NCBI RefSeq assembly: GCF_003864255.1
Contig: NZ_QWEZ01000001.1
Coordinates: 2,108,001 to 2,172,000, forward strand
Direction: 5' to 3'
DNA: 64,000 bases
Origin: Aestuariirhabdus litorea
GTDB lineage: Bacteria > Pseudomonadota > Gammaproteobacteria > Pseudomonadales > Aestuariirhabdaceae
The translations under genes were made by a program, and so were the position numbers. Positions 1 through 8,243 of the stretch are shown here, piece after piece (position 1 is the stretch's first letter; the number at the start of each line of letters is the position of its first letter). A model generated the notes under the pieces. The model did not search any database. It saw nothing but the letters and a program-made list of their open reading frames with translations, and was not told where the DNA came from.

Positions 1-81
1 GCGGGTGAGCTGACCAACCGGATGATTGGGGTTGGCCTGCGCGAACACCAGGATGCCTACGCCAAGCTCTGTACCCTCTAA
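1..81 (+). CDS. C-terminal end of probable ABC transporter solute-binding protein (partial)
   Basis: An open frame enters from the left edge and stops at TAA 79-81, giving 26 residues that end in KLCTL. The fragment is too short to assign by sequence. It lies 77 bp upstream of livH in the same direction, where the periplasmic substrate-binding gene of a branched-chain-type ABC operon usually sits, so that identity is inferred from position only. Confidence 0.45.
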   Translation, partial: AGELTNRMIGVGLREHQDAYAKLCTL

Positions 82-158
82 CTGATAGCTGCGTGAGTTC
101 AGGGGCGGCTCTGCGCCCCGATCTCTGCGCTTAACCCGACCCGACTATCTGGACCGCT

Positions 159-1070
159 ATGTTGTTGTTTCTGGAGCAGGTGCTGAACGGCCTGCAGCTC
201 GGCTTTATGCTGTTTTTGATGGCCGCCGGCCTCACCCTGGTGTTTGGCATCATGGGGCTCATCAACCTCGCCCACGGCTCCCTTTACATGGTGGGCGCCT
301 ATGGGGCGGCGGCTGTCACCGGCCTCTCCGGCTCTTTCCTGCTGGGACTGGCCGCCGCCCTCCTGAGTGCAGGGCTCTGTGGCCTGCTGCTGGAACTGGT
401 CGCCCTGCGGCGCCTCTACGACCGCGATCACCTCGACCAGGTGCTGGCCACCTTCGGCCTGATCCTGTTCTTCAATGAGCTTACCAAGATCCTGTTTGGT
501 CCCCAGCCGCTCTACCTTAATGTCCCCGACTGGTTACAGGGAACCGTCGAGCTGATTCCCGGCGCCCCCTACCCTGCCTACCGGCTGGCGGTGATCGGCG
601 TCGGGATTCTGGTGGCGCTGGGGCTGTTCCTGCTGGTCAACCGCAGTCGGCTGGGGATGCTGATCCGGGCCGGCGCCAGCAACCGCGAGATGGTCAGTGC
701 GCTGGGGGTCAATATCGGCCTGCTCTATACCCTGGTGTTTGGCCTCGGCGCCATGCTCGCCGGACTGGCCGGTGCGTTGGTGGGCCCGCTGCTCTCGGTT
801 GAGGTAGGCATGGGCGAAGGAGTATTGATTCTCACCTTTGTGGTGATTGTTATCGGTGGCATCGGCTCCATCAAAGGGGCACTGGTGGGTGCCCTGCTGG
901 TGGGTTTGGTCGATACCCTGGGGCGGGCCTTCCTGCCCGGCCTGCTGGAATGGAGTCTCAGCACGGAGGCCGCCAGCAGTCTGGGTGCGTCACTGGCATC
1001 CATAGCGATTTACCTGTTAATGGCCCTGATCCTGGTCTGGCGCCCACAAGGATTATTCCCGGCACAATGA
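159..1070 (+). CDS. livH: Branched-chain-type ABC transporter permease LivH
   Basis: This is a 303-residue inner-membrane protein with about eight hydrophobic segments, the usual size for LivH. The N-terminal pattern NGLQLGFMLFLMAAGLTLVFG and the following INLAHGS motif are typical of LivH permeases, as is the conserved GGIGSIKGA loop near residue 235. It should pair with the downstream LivM to form the membrane channel of a HAAT-family importer. That family carries branched-chain amino acids, but also amides, urea and other small polar solutes. Its stop codon overlaps the livM start (ATGA at 1067-1070), which indicates translational coupling. The substrate cannot be read from the sequence. 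Confidence 0.9.
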   Translation: MLLFLEQVLNGLQLGFMLFLMAAGLTLVFGIMGLINLAHGSLYMVGAYGAAAVTGLSGSFLLGLAAALLSAGLCGLLLELVALRRLYDRDHLDQVLATFGLILFFNELTKILFGPQPLYLNVPDWLQGTVELIPGAPYPAYRLAVIGVGILVALGLFLLVNRSRLGMLIRAGASNREMVSALGVNIGLLYTLVFGLGAMLAGLAGALVGPLLSVEVGMGEGVLILTFVVIVIGGIGSIKGALVGALLVGLVDTLGRAFLPGLLEWSLSTEAASSLGASLASIAIYLLMALILVWRPQGLFPAQ

Positions 1071-2065
1071 TAAGCTCTCGCCTGACACGACGTTCCGTCA
1101 TCTATATCGGTATCTTCTGCTGCGCCCTGCTGGTTCCACTCTATGCCCAGCTCACCCAGGATGCCTACCTGCTGTCGATGGCCAGCCGTATGCTGATCTA
1201 CGCCCTCGCCGCCCTCAGCCTCGACCTGTTGATCGGTTACGGAGGGCTGGTCAGCTTTGGTCACGCCGCCTACGTCGGCATCGGTGCCTACACCGTGGGC
1301 ATTCTCTCCTTCCACAGTATGGAGGGCAGCCCGATCGGTTTCCTGCCCGGCCACTGGGAGGGCAGCGAATCGGCCCTGGTCAGCCTGCCACTAGCCATGC
1401 TCAGCGCCGGCCTCGGAGCCCTGGTGTTCGGTGCCCTCAGCCTGCGCACCCGCGGCATTCACTTTATTATGATCACCCTCGCCTTCGCGCAGATGCTTTA
1501 CTATCTGTGCATCTCCCTCTATCGCTACGGGGGGGAGGATGGCCTGTTGCTGGCGGGACGTAACCAGCTGCCGGGGCTCGATCTCTATAACGACCTGCAT
1601 TTTTACGGCCTCTGCCTGGCCTGCCTGCTGCTCTATGGGTGGTTAATCCGGCGGCTCCTCAATGCTCGCTTCGGCCAGGTGATTCGGGCCGGGAAACAGA
1701 ATGAGCAGAAGTTGCAGGCGCTGGGGTTTGCCAGCTACCGCTACCAGCTGCTGGCCTTCGTGATCGCCGGCATGGGGGCCGGACTGGCCGGAGGCCTGCT
1801 GGCCAACCAGACCGAGTTTGTCAGCCCCGACCTGCTGAGCTGGCACCTTTCCGGTGTGTTGATGGTAATGGTGATCCTGGGGGGGCTGGGTACCCTGCTG
1901 GGCCCCGTGATGGGGGCCGTGGCCTACCTGTTGATGGAGGAGGTACTGGCCGGCTATACCGAACACTGGCAGCTGATCCTTGGCCCACTGCTACTGCTGG
2001 TGGTGCTCTTTTCGCGCAAGGGAATTTTCGGCCTGCTGGCGGGAAAGGAGGCGGAAGATGGTTGA
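1067..2065 (+). CDS. livM: Branched-chain-type ABC transporter permease LivM
   Basis: This is a 332-residue polytopic permease. I start it at the ATG overlapping the livH stop; an in-frame start at 950 would run through livH and add a non-membrane N-terminus. Family marks are the LSLDLLIGYGGLVSFGHAA region near residues 50-65 and the GGLGTLLGPVMGA loop near 280. It has about ten membrane segments. It should form the second half of the transmembrane dimer with LivH. The 3' end overlaps livG by 8 bp, so livH-livM-livG-livF read as one tightly coupled operon. Confidence 0.9.
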   Translation: MISSRLTRRSVIYIGIFCCALLVPLYAQLTQDAYLLSMASRMLIYALAALSLDLLIGYGGLVSFGHAAYVGIGAYTVGILSFHSMEGSPIGFLPGHWEGSESALVSLPLAMLSAGLGALVFGALSLRTRGIHFIMITLAFAQMLYYLCISLYRYGGEDGLLLAGRNQLPGLDLYNDLHFYGLCLACLLLYGWLIRRLLNARFGQVIRAGKQNEQKLQALGFASYRYQLLAFVIAGMGAGLAGGLLANQTEFVSPDLLSWHLSGVLMVMVILGGLGTLLGPVMGAVAYLLMEEVLAGYTEHWQLILGPLLLLVVLFSRKGIFGLLAGKEAEDG

Positions 2066-2825
2066 TTTCAGCCCGCCCCCGCTGCTGCAGATCCGGGGAC
2101 TGCGCAAAGCCTTCGGCGCCCTGGAGGTCACCCGCGGGGTCGAGCTTCGTATCGAACCCGGCGAAATCCACGCCATCATCGGTCCCAACGGCGCTGGCAA
2201 GACCAGCCTTATCAACCAGATCAGTGGCGAGCTGGAGGCCGACAGCGGTTCGATCCTGTTTGCTGGTCGTGAGCTGCGAGGCCTGGCCGTGCACCAGCGC
2301 GCGCGCCTGGGGCTCGGACGCACCTACCAGACCAGTTCACTGTTCGACCGCATGAGCGTCGAGCACAATGTGATGCTGGCCCTGCAAAGCCGGGAGGGGC
2401 ACAGCTTTCGCTTCTGGCGCCCAACCGCCAGCGACCCCCGCCTGATCAACCCCGCACGGGAGATCCTCCAGCGCCTTGACCTGCTACCGCTGAGGACGCA
2501 GCGCGCCGCCGACCTGGCCCATGGCCAGCGGCGCCAGCTGGAGATCGCCATGGCCCTCGCCACCCGGCCTAAACTGCTGCTGCTCGATGAGCCGATGGCG
2601 GGCATGGGACAAGAGGAGAGCTGGCAGATGGTGGAGGCACTGCGCCGCCTCGGCAAGGAGGTCAGCATTCTCTTCGTCGAACACGACATGGAAACCGTGT
2701 TCGCCCTCGCCGACCGCATCAGCGTACTGGTCTACGGCAGGGTGATCGCCTGTGGCGATGCCGACAGCATCCGCAACGATCCCCAGGTGCGTTCTGCCTA
2801 TCTTGGAGGGATCGAGGATGCTTGA
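2058..2825 (+). CDS. livG: ABC transporter ATP-binding protein LivG
   Basis: This is a 255-residue cytoplasmic ATPase of the high-affinity amino-acid transporter family. Walker A is GPNGAGKTS at residues 42-50 and Walker B is LLLLDEP near 173-179, followed by the family word MAGM. The signature motif is unusual: LAHGQRRQLE at 153-162 where LSxGQ is the rule, so the Leu-Ser pair is Leu-Ala. The switch histidine is in FVEHDM. I chose ATG 2058 because it follows AAAGGAGGCGGAAG, a strong ribosome-binding site; a longer frame from 1980 lies inside livM. The end overlaps livF. Confidence 0.9.
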   Translation: MVDFSPPPLLQIRGLRKAFGALEVTRGVELRIEPGEIHAIIGPNGAGKTSLINQISGELEADSGSILFAGRELRGLAVHQRARLGLGRTYQTSSLFDRMSVEHNVMLALQSREGHSFRFWRPTASDPRLINPAREILQRLDLLPLRTQRAADLAHGQRRQLEIAMALATRPKLLLLDEPMAGMGQEESWQMVEALRRLGKEVSILFVEHDMETVFALADRISVLVYGRVIACGDADSIRNDPQVRSAYLGGIEDA

Positions 2826-3519
2826 GGTTCGCGATATCGAAGCCGGTTACGGCAGCAGCCAGGTGCTGTTCGGGGTCACCCTCTCTATCCGCCAGGGGGA
2901 GGTGGTCACCCTGCTGGGCCGTAACGGTATGGGTAAAACCACCACGGTACGGGCCATTATGGGACTCAACCGGATCTCAGCCGGAGAGATCAGCTTCAAC
3001 AACCAGCCCCTCGGCCGGGTCGCCCCCTACAGGGCCGCCCGCGCGGGTATCGGCCTGGTGCCCGAAGGGCGGCAGATCTTTCCCACCCTGAACGTGCGGG
3101 AAAACCTGATCGCCACCGCAGCCAACCACCGTCGGGCCCGGGAACCCTGGAGCTTGCAACGCATCTACCAGCTGTTTCCCCGCCTGGCGGAGCGAGAGCA
3201 ACACCTGGGAAGCAACCTGTCGGGGGGCGAACAGCAGATGCTGGCCATCGGGCGGGCCCTGATGACCAACCCCCTGCTACTGATACTCGATGAAGCGACC
3301 GAGGGGCTGGCCCCCCTGATTCGCGAAGAGATCTGGCGCTGCCTCGAGCTGCTGAAGCAACAGGGGGAATCGATCCTCATCATCGACAAAAACCTCGACG
3401 CCTTGATGCGTATCTCGGACCGGCATTACATTATGGAAAAGGGACGTATCGTGCACCAGGGGGATATCCAGCTGCTGCGGGATGACCCCGATCTCAAATA
3501 CCGTTACCTTGGAGTCTGA
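2818..3519 (+). CDS. livF: ABC transporter ATP-binding protein LivF
   Basis: This 233-residue second ATPase matches LivF in length. Walker A is GRNGMGKTT at residues 34-42, the signature LSGGEQQMLAIGRAL is intact, and Walker B is LLLILDEATEGLAP. The usual switch histidine position reads IIDKNLDAL, which is common in LivF proteins. Its start ATG lies inside the end of livG and is preceded by TTGGAGGGATCGAGG. With LivG it would power the LivH-LivM importer. Three bases separate its stop from the hydrolase start, so the hydrolase is part of the same transcript. Confidence 0.9.
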   Translation: MLEVRDIEAGYGSSQVLFGVTLSIRQGEVVTLLGRNGMGKTTTVRAIMGLNRISAGEISFNNQPLGRVAPYRAARAGIGLVPEGRQIFPTLNVRENLIATAANHRRAREPWSLQRIYQLFPRLAEREQHLGSNLSGGEQQMLAIGRALMTNPLLLILDEATEGLAPLIREEIWRCLELLKQQGESILIIDKNLDALMRISDRHYIMEKGRIVHQGDIQLLRDDPDLKYRYLGV

Positions 3520-3521
3520 CC

Positions 3522-4382
3522 ATGCTCGATCCCCTGTTGCGTATCAGCGGCGAAGAGGCCTGCCAACAGTACATGGCGCGTCGTGCCGTGCCCGAACATC
3601 CGCAGTTTTTCGAGCGCTGGGCGGCCCGCAGCGAGACCCTGCGCCAGGAGTACCGGCGCCAACGCCTGATGCAAAGTGACAACCCCCGGGAGTTTATTGA
3701 TCTCTACTGGCCAAAGAGCCTCAGCTCCGACCAGTTGCACCTGTTTATTCACGGTGGTTACTGGCAGTCGCAGCACCCCGACTCCTTCGGTTTTCTGGCC
3801 CGCCCCTTTCTTGAGCGGGGTATTCCCTTCGCCGTGATGGGCTACCCATTGTGCCCTGACGTGTCTATGGTCGAGCTGGCCCAAAGCGTACAACGCCGGT
3901 TATCGCGTCTCTGGCGTGAGCGGTTGTCACTTCCTCTGGAGGTCAACCGGATTCACCTGAGTGGACACTCGGCAGGGGGCCACCTGGCGGCATTGATGGG
4001 CTGCCAGGGCTGGGGGGGTGAGTTGGTGGATGCAGTCGGCAGCATCCTTTCCCTGAGCGGACTGTTTGAACTGAGCCCCCTCATGCATACCCCCATCAAC
4101 GACGCACTGCGACTGCACTCTGACCAGGCCCGGGAGCTGAGCCCCCTGCGACTCAAGGCCCTGCTGAGTATTCCCCATGCAATGGTGGTGGGAGAGCGAG
4201 AATCCGTCGCCTTTCATCGGCAAAGCGATATCTTCAGTCATCACCTGCAAATCCAGGGGATTCCCTGCGAGCGCTGGGATGCCGAGGGGTGCAACCACTT
4301 CAGCGTGCTGGATAACTTTGCCGAGCCGAACAGCGCCAGCCAGCGCTGGGCACTGCAGCAGATGCTGCCGGCAGCGGGTTAA
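3522..4382 (+). CDS. Alpha/beta hydrolase, arylformamidase (kynurenine formamidase)-like
   Basis: This is a 286-residue alpha/beta hydrolase. The oxyanion-hole motif HGGYW lies at 77-81 and the nucleophile elbow GHSAGG has Ser150. A C-terminal CNHFSVLDNF block gives a likely catalytic His259, and the acid is probably in VVGERES (226-228). The spacing of HGGYW, YPLCPDV and NHFSVL is that of the bacterial esterase group annotated as arylformamidase. There is no signal peptide, so it is cytoplasmic. It follows livF by 3 bp. I infer that it hydrolyses an ester or amide brought in by the adjacent transporter; the actual substrate is unknown. Confidence 0.75.
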   Translation: MLDPLLRISGEEACQQYMARRAVPEHPQFFERWAARSETLRQEYRRQRLMQSDNPREFIDLYWPKSLSSDQLHLFIHGGYWQSQHPDSFGFLARPFLERGIPFAVMGYPLCPDVSMVELAQSVQRRLSRLWRERLSLPLEVNRIHLSGHSAGGHLAALMGCQGWGGELVDAVGSILSLSGLFELSPLMHTPINDALRLHSDQARELSPLRLKALLSIPHAMVVGERESVAFHRQSDIFSHHLQIQGIPCERWDAEGCNHFSVLDNFAEPNSASQRWALQQMLPAAG

Positions 4383-5104
4383 CCCGCCCCCAGGCTTTCA
4401 GCTAACCCGCCCCCGTGGCGCAGCAGGGTCATGGGGGCTGCTTCCATTTCATAGTTCTCAAAAAGTGGCTTGATGAACTTCCACCTCAGCCCTGAAAAAC
4501 TATCGATTCTCTTCGACTCCACCAGCGGTAGCAGCCTTTTCTCAAATGCAACCGCTTCCTTGGCCATGTCATATTCTATTCCCCGGGGATGGCGGTGTGC
4601 CTGGTAAACTTCCGTATTGAGGTGCATGTAATACTCTATCATATCCAGCAGGGCCAGATTGACCGCAAAGACTTCCCCCCCTTCACCCTTTTCATAGTTG
4701 CGTTGCAGCAACTCCAGCAGCACACGATGCCCTTTGTAGAGATCCTGCAGTGAATACCAGTCCGGGTATTGCTGTTGCCTCCAATTCCCTACAAAGGCCT
4801 TGAGCGCCTGGTCATAGCCCTGCCAGGCCTCCTCGAGCTCAGTAGAACCGGTGGCCGCCACCAACGCCCTGGCCGCATTCGTCGCCCCTTCTCTATGCTC
4901 ATTGATTCCTTGGGTACCGGAGAAGTTAAGGTAGTCATCCCCCAGATAGCTATAAAAACGCAGCATATAGCTGTCCGTTATCAACTGCATGGCGAGGCGG
5001 CGCTGCGACGCATCAACCTCGCCCTGGGCCTGGAGCGAACCGCTTAACATTGCCAGAAGCACCCAAAGGCACCCCCCCCGAACAGCCCGGACTAGGAATT
5101 TCAT
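4379..5104 (-). CDS. Secreted helical protein of unknown function
   Basis: I do not recognise this 241-residue protein. The ATG at 5104 is preceded by GGAGGTCAGA and gives a clear signal peptide (MKFLVR, a hydrophobic core, then SLQAQ). Longer in-frame starts up to 5161 only add an Asn-rich stretch before it. The mature part is rich in Leu, Tyr and charged residues with helical periodicity and has no Cys pattern or known catalytic motif. Its N-terminal RRLAMQLITDSYMLRFYSYL region loosely resembles the periplasmic helical domain of PilJ-type sensors, but this is weak. The stop codon interlocks with that of the convergent hydrolase (TTAA at 4379-4382). Confidence 0.7.
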   Translation of the reverse strand: MKFLVRAVRGGCLWVLLAMLSGSLQAQGEVDASQRRLAMQLITDSYMLRFYSYLGDDYLNFSGTQGINEHREGATNAARALVAATGSTELEEAWQGYDQALKAFVGNWRQQQYPDWYSLQDLYKGHRVLLELLQRNYEKGEGGEVFAVNLALLDMIEYYMHLNTEVYQAHRHPRGIEYDMAKEAVAFEKRLLPLVESKRIDSFSGLRWKFIKPLFENYEMEAAPMTLLRHGGGLAESLGAG

Positions 5105-5297
5105 TCTGACCTCCACGAACAAGGCATTGTTTTGGTTGTTATTGTTATCAGCAGGGATCACAAAAAATAGCGCCCCTCTCCCGATACCCAGTGTGCTGGC
5201 TATGCTTCCGGAATCACATCACCCTTTTTAACGATTTTTACCCGCCCCCATCCGCCCGGAGGTGAATACTCAGGACAGTGCCGTCGGCGGGGGGTTC

Positions 5298-5306
5298 TGC
5301 TAGAAT
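5298..5306 (+). promoter_or_regulatory. Extended -10 promoter candidate for the RDD gene
   Basis: TGC followed by TAGAAT (5301-5306) is an extended -10 element 38 bp before the RDD start codon. No good -35 hexamer is visible at 16-18 bp, as expected for extended -10 promoters. Confidence 0.4.
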
Positions 5307-5343
5307 GGCGCCTCTTTCGCCCATACCCGGTATCCTGAGTTCC

Positions 5344-5826
5344 ATGCACCAACCCGACCCTCAAACCCGACTCGCCAACGCCCCCCTGTGGCGCCGCTTC
5401 GCGGCCATGTTTTACGACAGCCTCCTGATCGTTGCGCTGTCGATGCTGGTCACCGCGATCTACATCGGCATTCGCGTACTACTGGGTGGCAGTGAGGCCA
5501 CCGAGCAGCAACTCAACAGCTCCCACGGAGACGCCTTCCTGACCTCCCTGCTGTTTATGGTGGTGTTTGGGTTTTTTGCCATCTTCTGGACCCGCAGTGG
5601 CCAGACCCTGGGCATGCAGGCGTGGAGCATTCGTATTCAAAATGAGGATGGCAGTATGATCAGCCTCTGGCAGTGCCTGTTGCGCTACCTGGTGGCCATA
5701 CCCTCGCTGCTGCTATTGGGCGCTGGCTTCTTCTGGGCCAAGTTCGACAAAGAGGGGCTAACCTGGCACGACCGCTACTCACTCTCACGCGTGGTCCTAC
5801 TGCCCAACACCAAACGCAAGAAATAA
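5344..5826 (+). CDS. RDD family membrane protein
   Basis: This 160-residue inner-membrane protein matches the RDD family: an N-terminal LWRRFAAMFYDSLLI segment (the conserved Arg and Asp of the family name), a GQTLGMQAWSIRIQNEDG core near residues 90-105, and a final KFDKEGLTWHDRYSLSRVV. It has three or four membrane segments. The family is thought to include small ion or solute exchangers, but this member's role is unknown. I start at ATG 5344 rather than upstream in-frame codons because the RDD homology begins right after it. It converges on lptG; the 34 bp between them hold no terminator. Confidence 0.8.
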   Translation: MHQPDPQTRLANAPLWRRFAAMFYDSLLIVALSMLVTAIYIGIRVLLGGSEATEQQLNSSHGDAFLTSLLFMVVFGFFAIFWTRSGQTLGMQAWSIRIQNEDGSMISLWQCLLRYLVAIPSLLLLGAGFFWAKFDKEGLTWHDRYSLSRVVLLPNTKRKK

Positions 5827-5860
5827 CCCGCGAACACCTGCTGAATGCCTTAGGGGCGGA

Positions 5861-6925
5861 TCAGGCCGCCCCGCGCAGCAACCACCAGCCGAGCAGCAAA
5901 CACAGCAGGATAGGGGCTGCCACCGCCAGTGCCGGCGAGAAACCGAACACCATGCTGGCCGGGCTCAAAAGGTCCTGGAAGATCTTGAAACCAAAGCCAA
6001 ACAGCACGCCGATAAACACCCGCTGACCCATGGTCACCGAGCGCAAGGGGCCGAACACAAAGGAGACCCCGATAACGATGAGCGCAATAATGCCCAGCGG
6101 CTGCATCAGCTTCTTCCACATCTCGAGCTCCTGTTCGGAGGCATCGAGCCCCTGCCGCTCCAGGTAGTTGACGTAGGCATAGAGCCCACGGATGGAGAGA
6201 TCCTCAGGGCTGACCGAGATGATATTGAGCGCATCGGTGGTCAGGCCGGTATCCCAGCGCAGGGTCTGGCTGTGCTCGCTCACCATACGTTGCTCCTCCA
6301 GGCGGCTGACCTGTACGTCCTCCAGAATCCAGTGATCCCCCTGGGAGATAGCCCGTTTGGCGTAACTGCTCTCCAGCAGGCGAAAGTTCTCATCGAAACG
6401 GAAACGGCTGACCCCGTGCAGCACCCCGTTGGGCTCCACCACGTTAAAGTACTGAAACTCATCCCCCTCCCGGTGCCAGACTCCGGCCTGCTGCAGGATA
6501 GAGTCCTGGTGCCCCGCCCGCTGCAGGGCGCGCTCGCTGTCCGCCAGGTGCTCGGTGTAGGGCATCACGTACTCACCGATGGCGGTACCGATCATCACCA
6601 GCAACAGCATCGGCTTGAACACGGCCCACACAATGCGCCACAAACTCACGCCGGCTGCACGCATGACCACCAGCTCGCTGTGGGTAGCCAGGCTGCCGAC
6701 CCCCACCAGGCAGCCGATCAGGCTGGCAAAGGGCAGGTAGTCGTAGGTTCGCTGGGGCATCTTCATCAGCAGGTAGATCAGCATCTCGGGAACCTGGTAA
6801 TCCAGCTTGAGGCGTCTTAACTCGGCTACCATACCCAGCACAAAGTCGAGACCCAGCAGCAGCACAAGCACCATCAGGATGGCAACGAATACCGTACGGC
6901 CTATATAGGCATCGAGCAATCTCAT
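5861..6925 (-). CDS. lptG: LPS export ABC transporter permease LptG
   Basis: This is a 354-residue inner-membrane permease of the YjgP/YjgQ family with N-terminal MRLLDAYIGRTVFVAIL, two N-terminal and several C-terminal membrane helices, and a central periplasmic beta-jellyroll region (roughly residues 130-265). With LptF and LptB it extracts LPS from the inner membrane and passes it to LptC and LptA. The ATG at 6925 overlaps the lptF stop (ATGA), so the two subunits are coupled; upstream in-frame starts would lie within lptF. LptG length in relatives is about 350-360. Confidence 0.93.
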   Translation of the reverse strand: MRLLDAYIGRTVFVAILMVLVLLLGLDFVLGMVAELRRLKLDYQVPEMLIYLLMKMPQRTYDYLPFASLIGCLVGVGSLATHSELVVMRAAGVSLWRIVWAVFKPMLLLVMIGTAIGEYVMPYTEHLADSERALQRAGHQDSILQQAGVWHREGDEFQYFNVVEPNGVLHGVSRFRFDENFRLLESSYAKRAISQGDHWILEDVQVSRLEEQRMVSEHSQTLRWDTGLTTDALNIISVSPEDLSIRGLYAYVNYLERQGLDASEQELEMWKKLMQPLGIIALIVIGVSFVFGPLRSVTMGQRVFIGVLFGFGFKIFQDLLSPASMVFGFSPALAVAAPILLCLLLGWWLLRGAA

Positions 6926-8031
6926 CAGGATGCTGCCCCCTTCAATGCCCGCCCGGGAAAGCGAAGCCGGGCCAGCAGCTCGCCACCCCAGCCCAGGCCC
7001 AGGCCCAATAACAGGAAGAACAGGTGCAGGGGCCACATCGCCAGGCTGGCATCCAGTCGCCCGGAGGCGACCGCGCTGCTGCTGGCCAACAAGCCCCCCA
7101 GATAGAGAAGGTAGAGTACAACCGCTGGCAGCAGTCGCATATAGCGTCCCTGGCGGGGATTCACCCGGCTCAGGGGGATCGCCAGCAGCACCAGAATCGG
7201 CACCATCACCGGCAGCGAGATGCGCCAGAGCAGCTCGCCGGTCTGCTCCCGGTCGCCATTGTAGAGGCGCGGAGTGCTGAGTGCCTTGACCTCGGAGATC
7301 TCGATCTCCTTATCGTTTCTTGGCAGTTTGACCCCGTAGGTATCGTATTGAATCGCGCGAACATCGGTGTCCCCCGGAATCAGATCGTAACGGTACCCAT
7401 CGTGCAGCTCCAGGTAACGACTTCCGGTTCCCTCCATCAAACGCTGGTCACCGCGCTCGGCCAGCAGCAGGGTAAGCCGGCCGCGGGGATCCCGTGCGTC
7501 GAAGTGGGCAATAAAAACCCGGTCCATGGTTTTGAGGTCGTCGCTCAGGGCTTCGGTGTAGGTGACCCGGTCATCCGCCTCCATAAAGCGTCCCGGCAGC
7601 AGCATATCGAACTCGGTCAGGGTTTTCTGCTTCTCCAGAATCCACTCGGTGTTCTTGGCACTCCAGGGGGCCACCGAAAAGCTCAGCGCCGCCACCAGGC
7701 TCGCCACCAGTAACCCCGGCATCATCGTATAGGCCATCAGTCGACGCGAACTCATGCCGCAGGCTCGCAGCACCGTCATCTCGTTATCCACGTAGAGCCG
7801 GCCGTAAGCCAGCAGGATGCCCATGAAGATGGCCAGGGGGAGCAACAGCAGTAAAAATCCGGGAATCTGGTAACCCATGAGCGCGAACAGGTAATCGGAG
7901 TTCATTCGTCCGCTGGCCGCACGGGACAGGTAGTAGATAAAGCGTGCGCTGAGTATGATCAGCAGCAGCACGGCGGCGACCGCTGAAAAGGCAAGCATGA
8001 CCTCTTTCGCCAGGTAACGGAAAATAATCAA
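6925..8031 (-). CDS. lptF: LPS export ABC transporter permease LptF
   Basis: This 368-residue partner of LptG begins with LIIFRYLAKEVMLAF, the LptF N-terminus. I choose a TTG start at 8031 because the family begins exactly here (MIIxRYL), it gives the usual length of about 366, and GGAGAGAG lies 6-8 bp upstream. Extending to an ATG at 8220 adds 63 Arg-rich residues unlike any LptF. Membrane helices occur at the N- and C-termini with a periplasmic domain between. The gene is divergent from pepA, with 212 bp between, an arrangement shared by many gammaproteobacteria. Confidence 0.92.
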   Translation of the reverse strand: MIIFRYLAKEVMLAFSAVAAVLLLIILSARFIYYLSRAASGRMNSDYLFALMGYQIPGFLLLLLPLAIFMGILLAYGRLYVDNEMTVLRACGMSSRRLMAYTMMPGLLVASLVAALSFSVAPWSAKNTEWILEKQKTLTEFDMLLPGRFMEADDRVTYTEALSDDLKTMDRVFIAHFDARDPRGRLTLLLAERGDQRLMEGTGSRYLELHDGYRYDLIPGDTDVRAIQYDTYGVKLPRNDKEIEISEVKALSTPRLYNGDREQTGELLWRISLPVMVPILVLLAIPLSRVNPRQGRYMRLLPAVVLYLLYLGGLLASSSAVASGRLDASLAMWPLHLFFLLLGLGLGWGGELLARLRFPGRALKGAAS

Positions 8032-8243
8032 ACGAAACTCTCTCCAGCGTTCAAAACAGCGTCTCGGGAAGCGCCCGGCACTGACAAAAGGGGTTCGGTT
8101 GCGTACACTTGAACACCGGCAGCGACGACTCTCCAGGTGCCTCGAGGAGGTCCAATCCGACCGACGTTCTGCTGCTTCTGGATGGCTGCAACGGCAGCGC
8201 CAATTATCACTTAAAGCCACCTCTTTTGTCTTGCGGAGTATAC

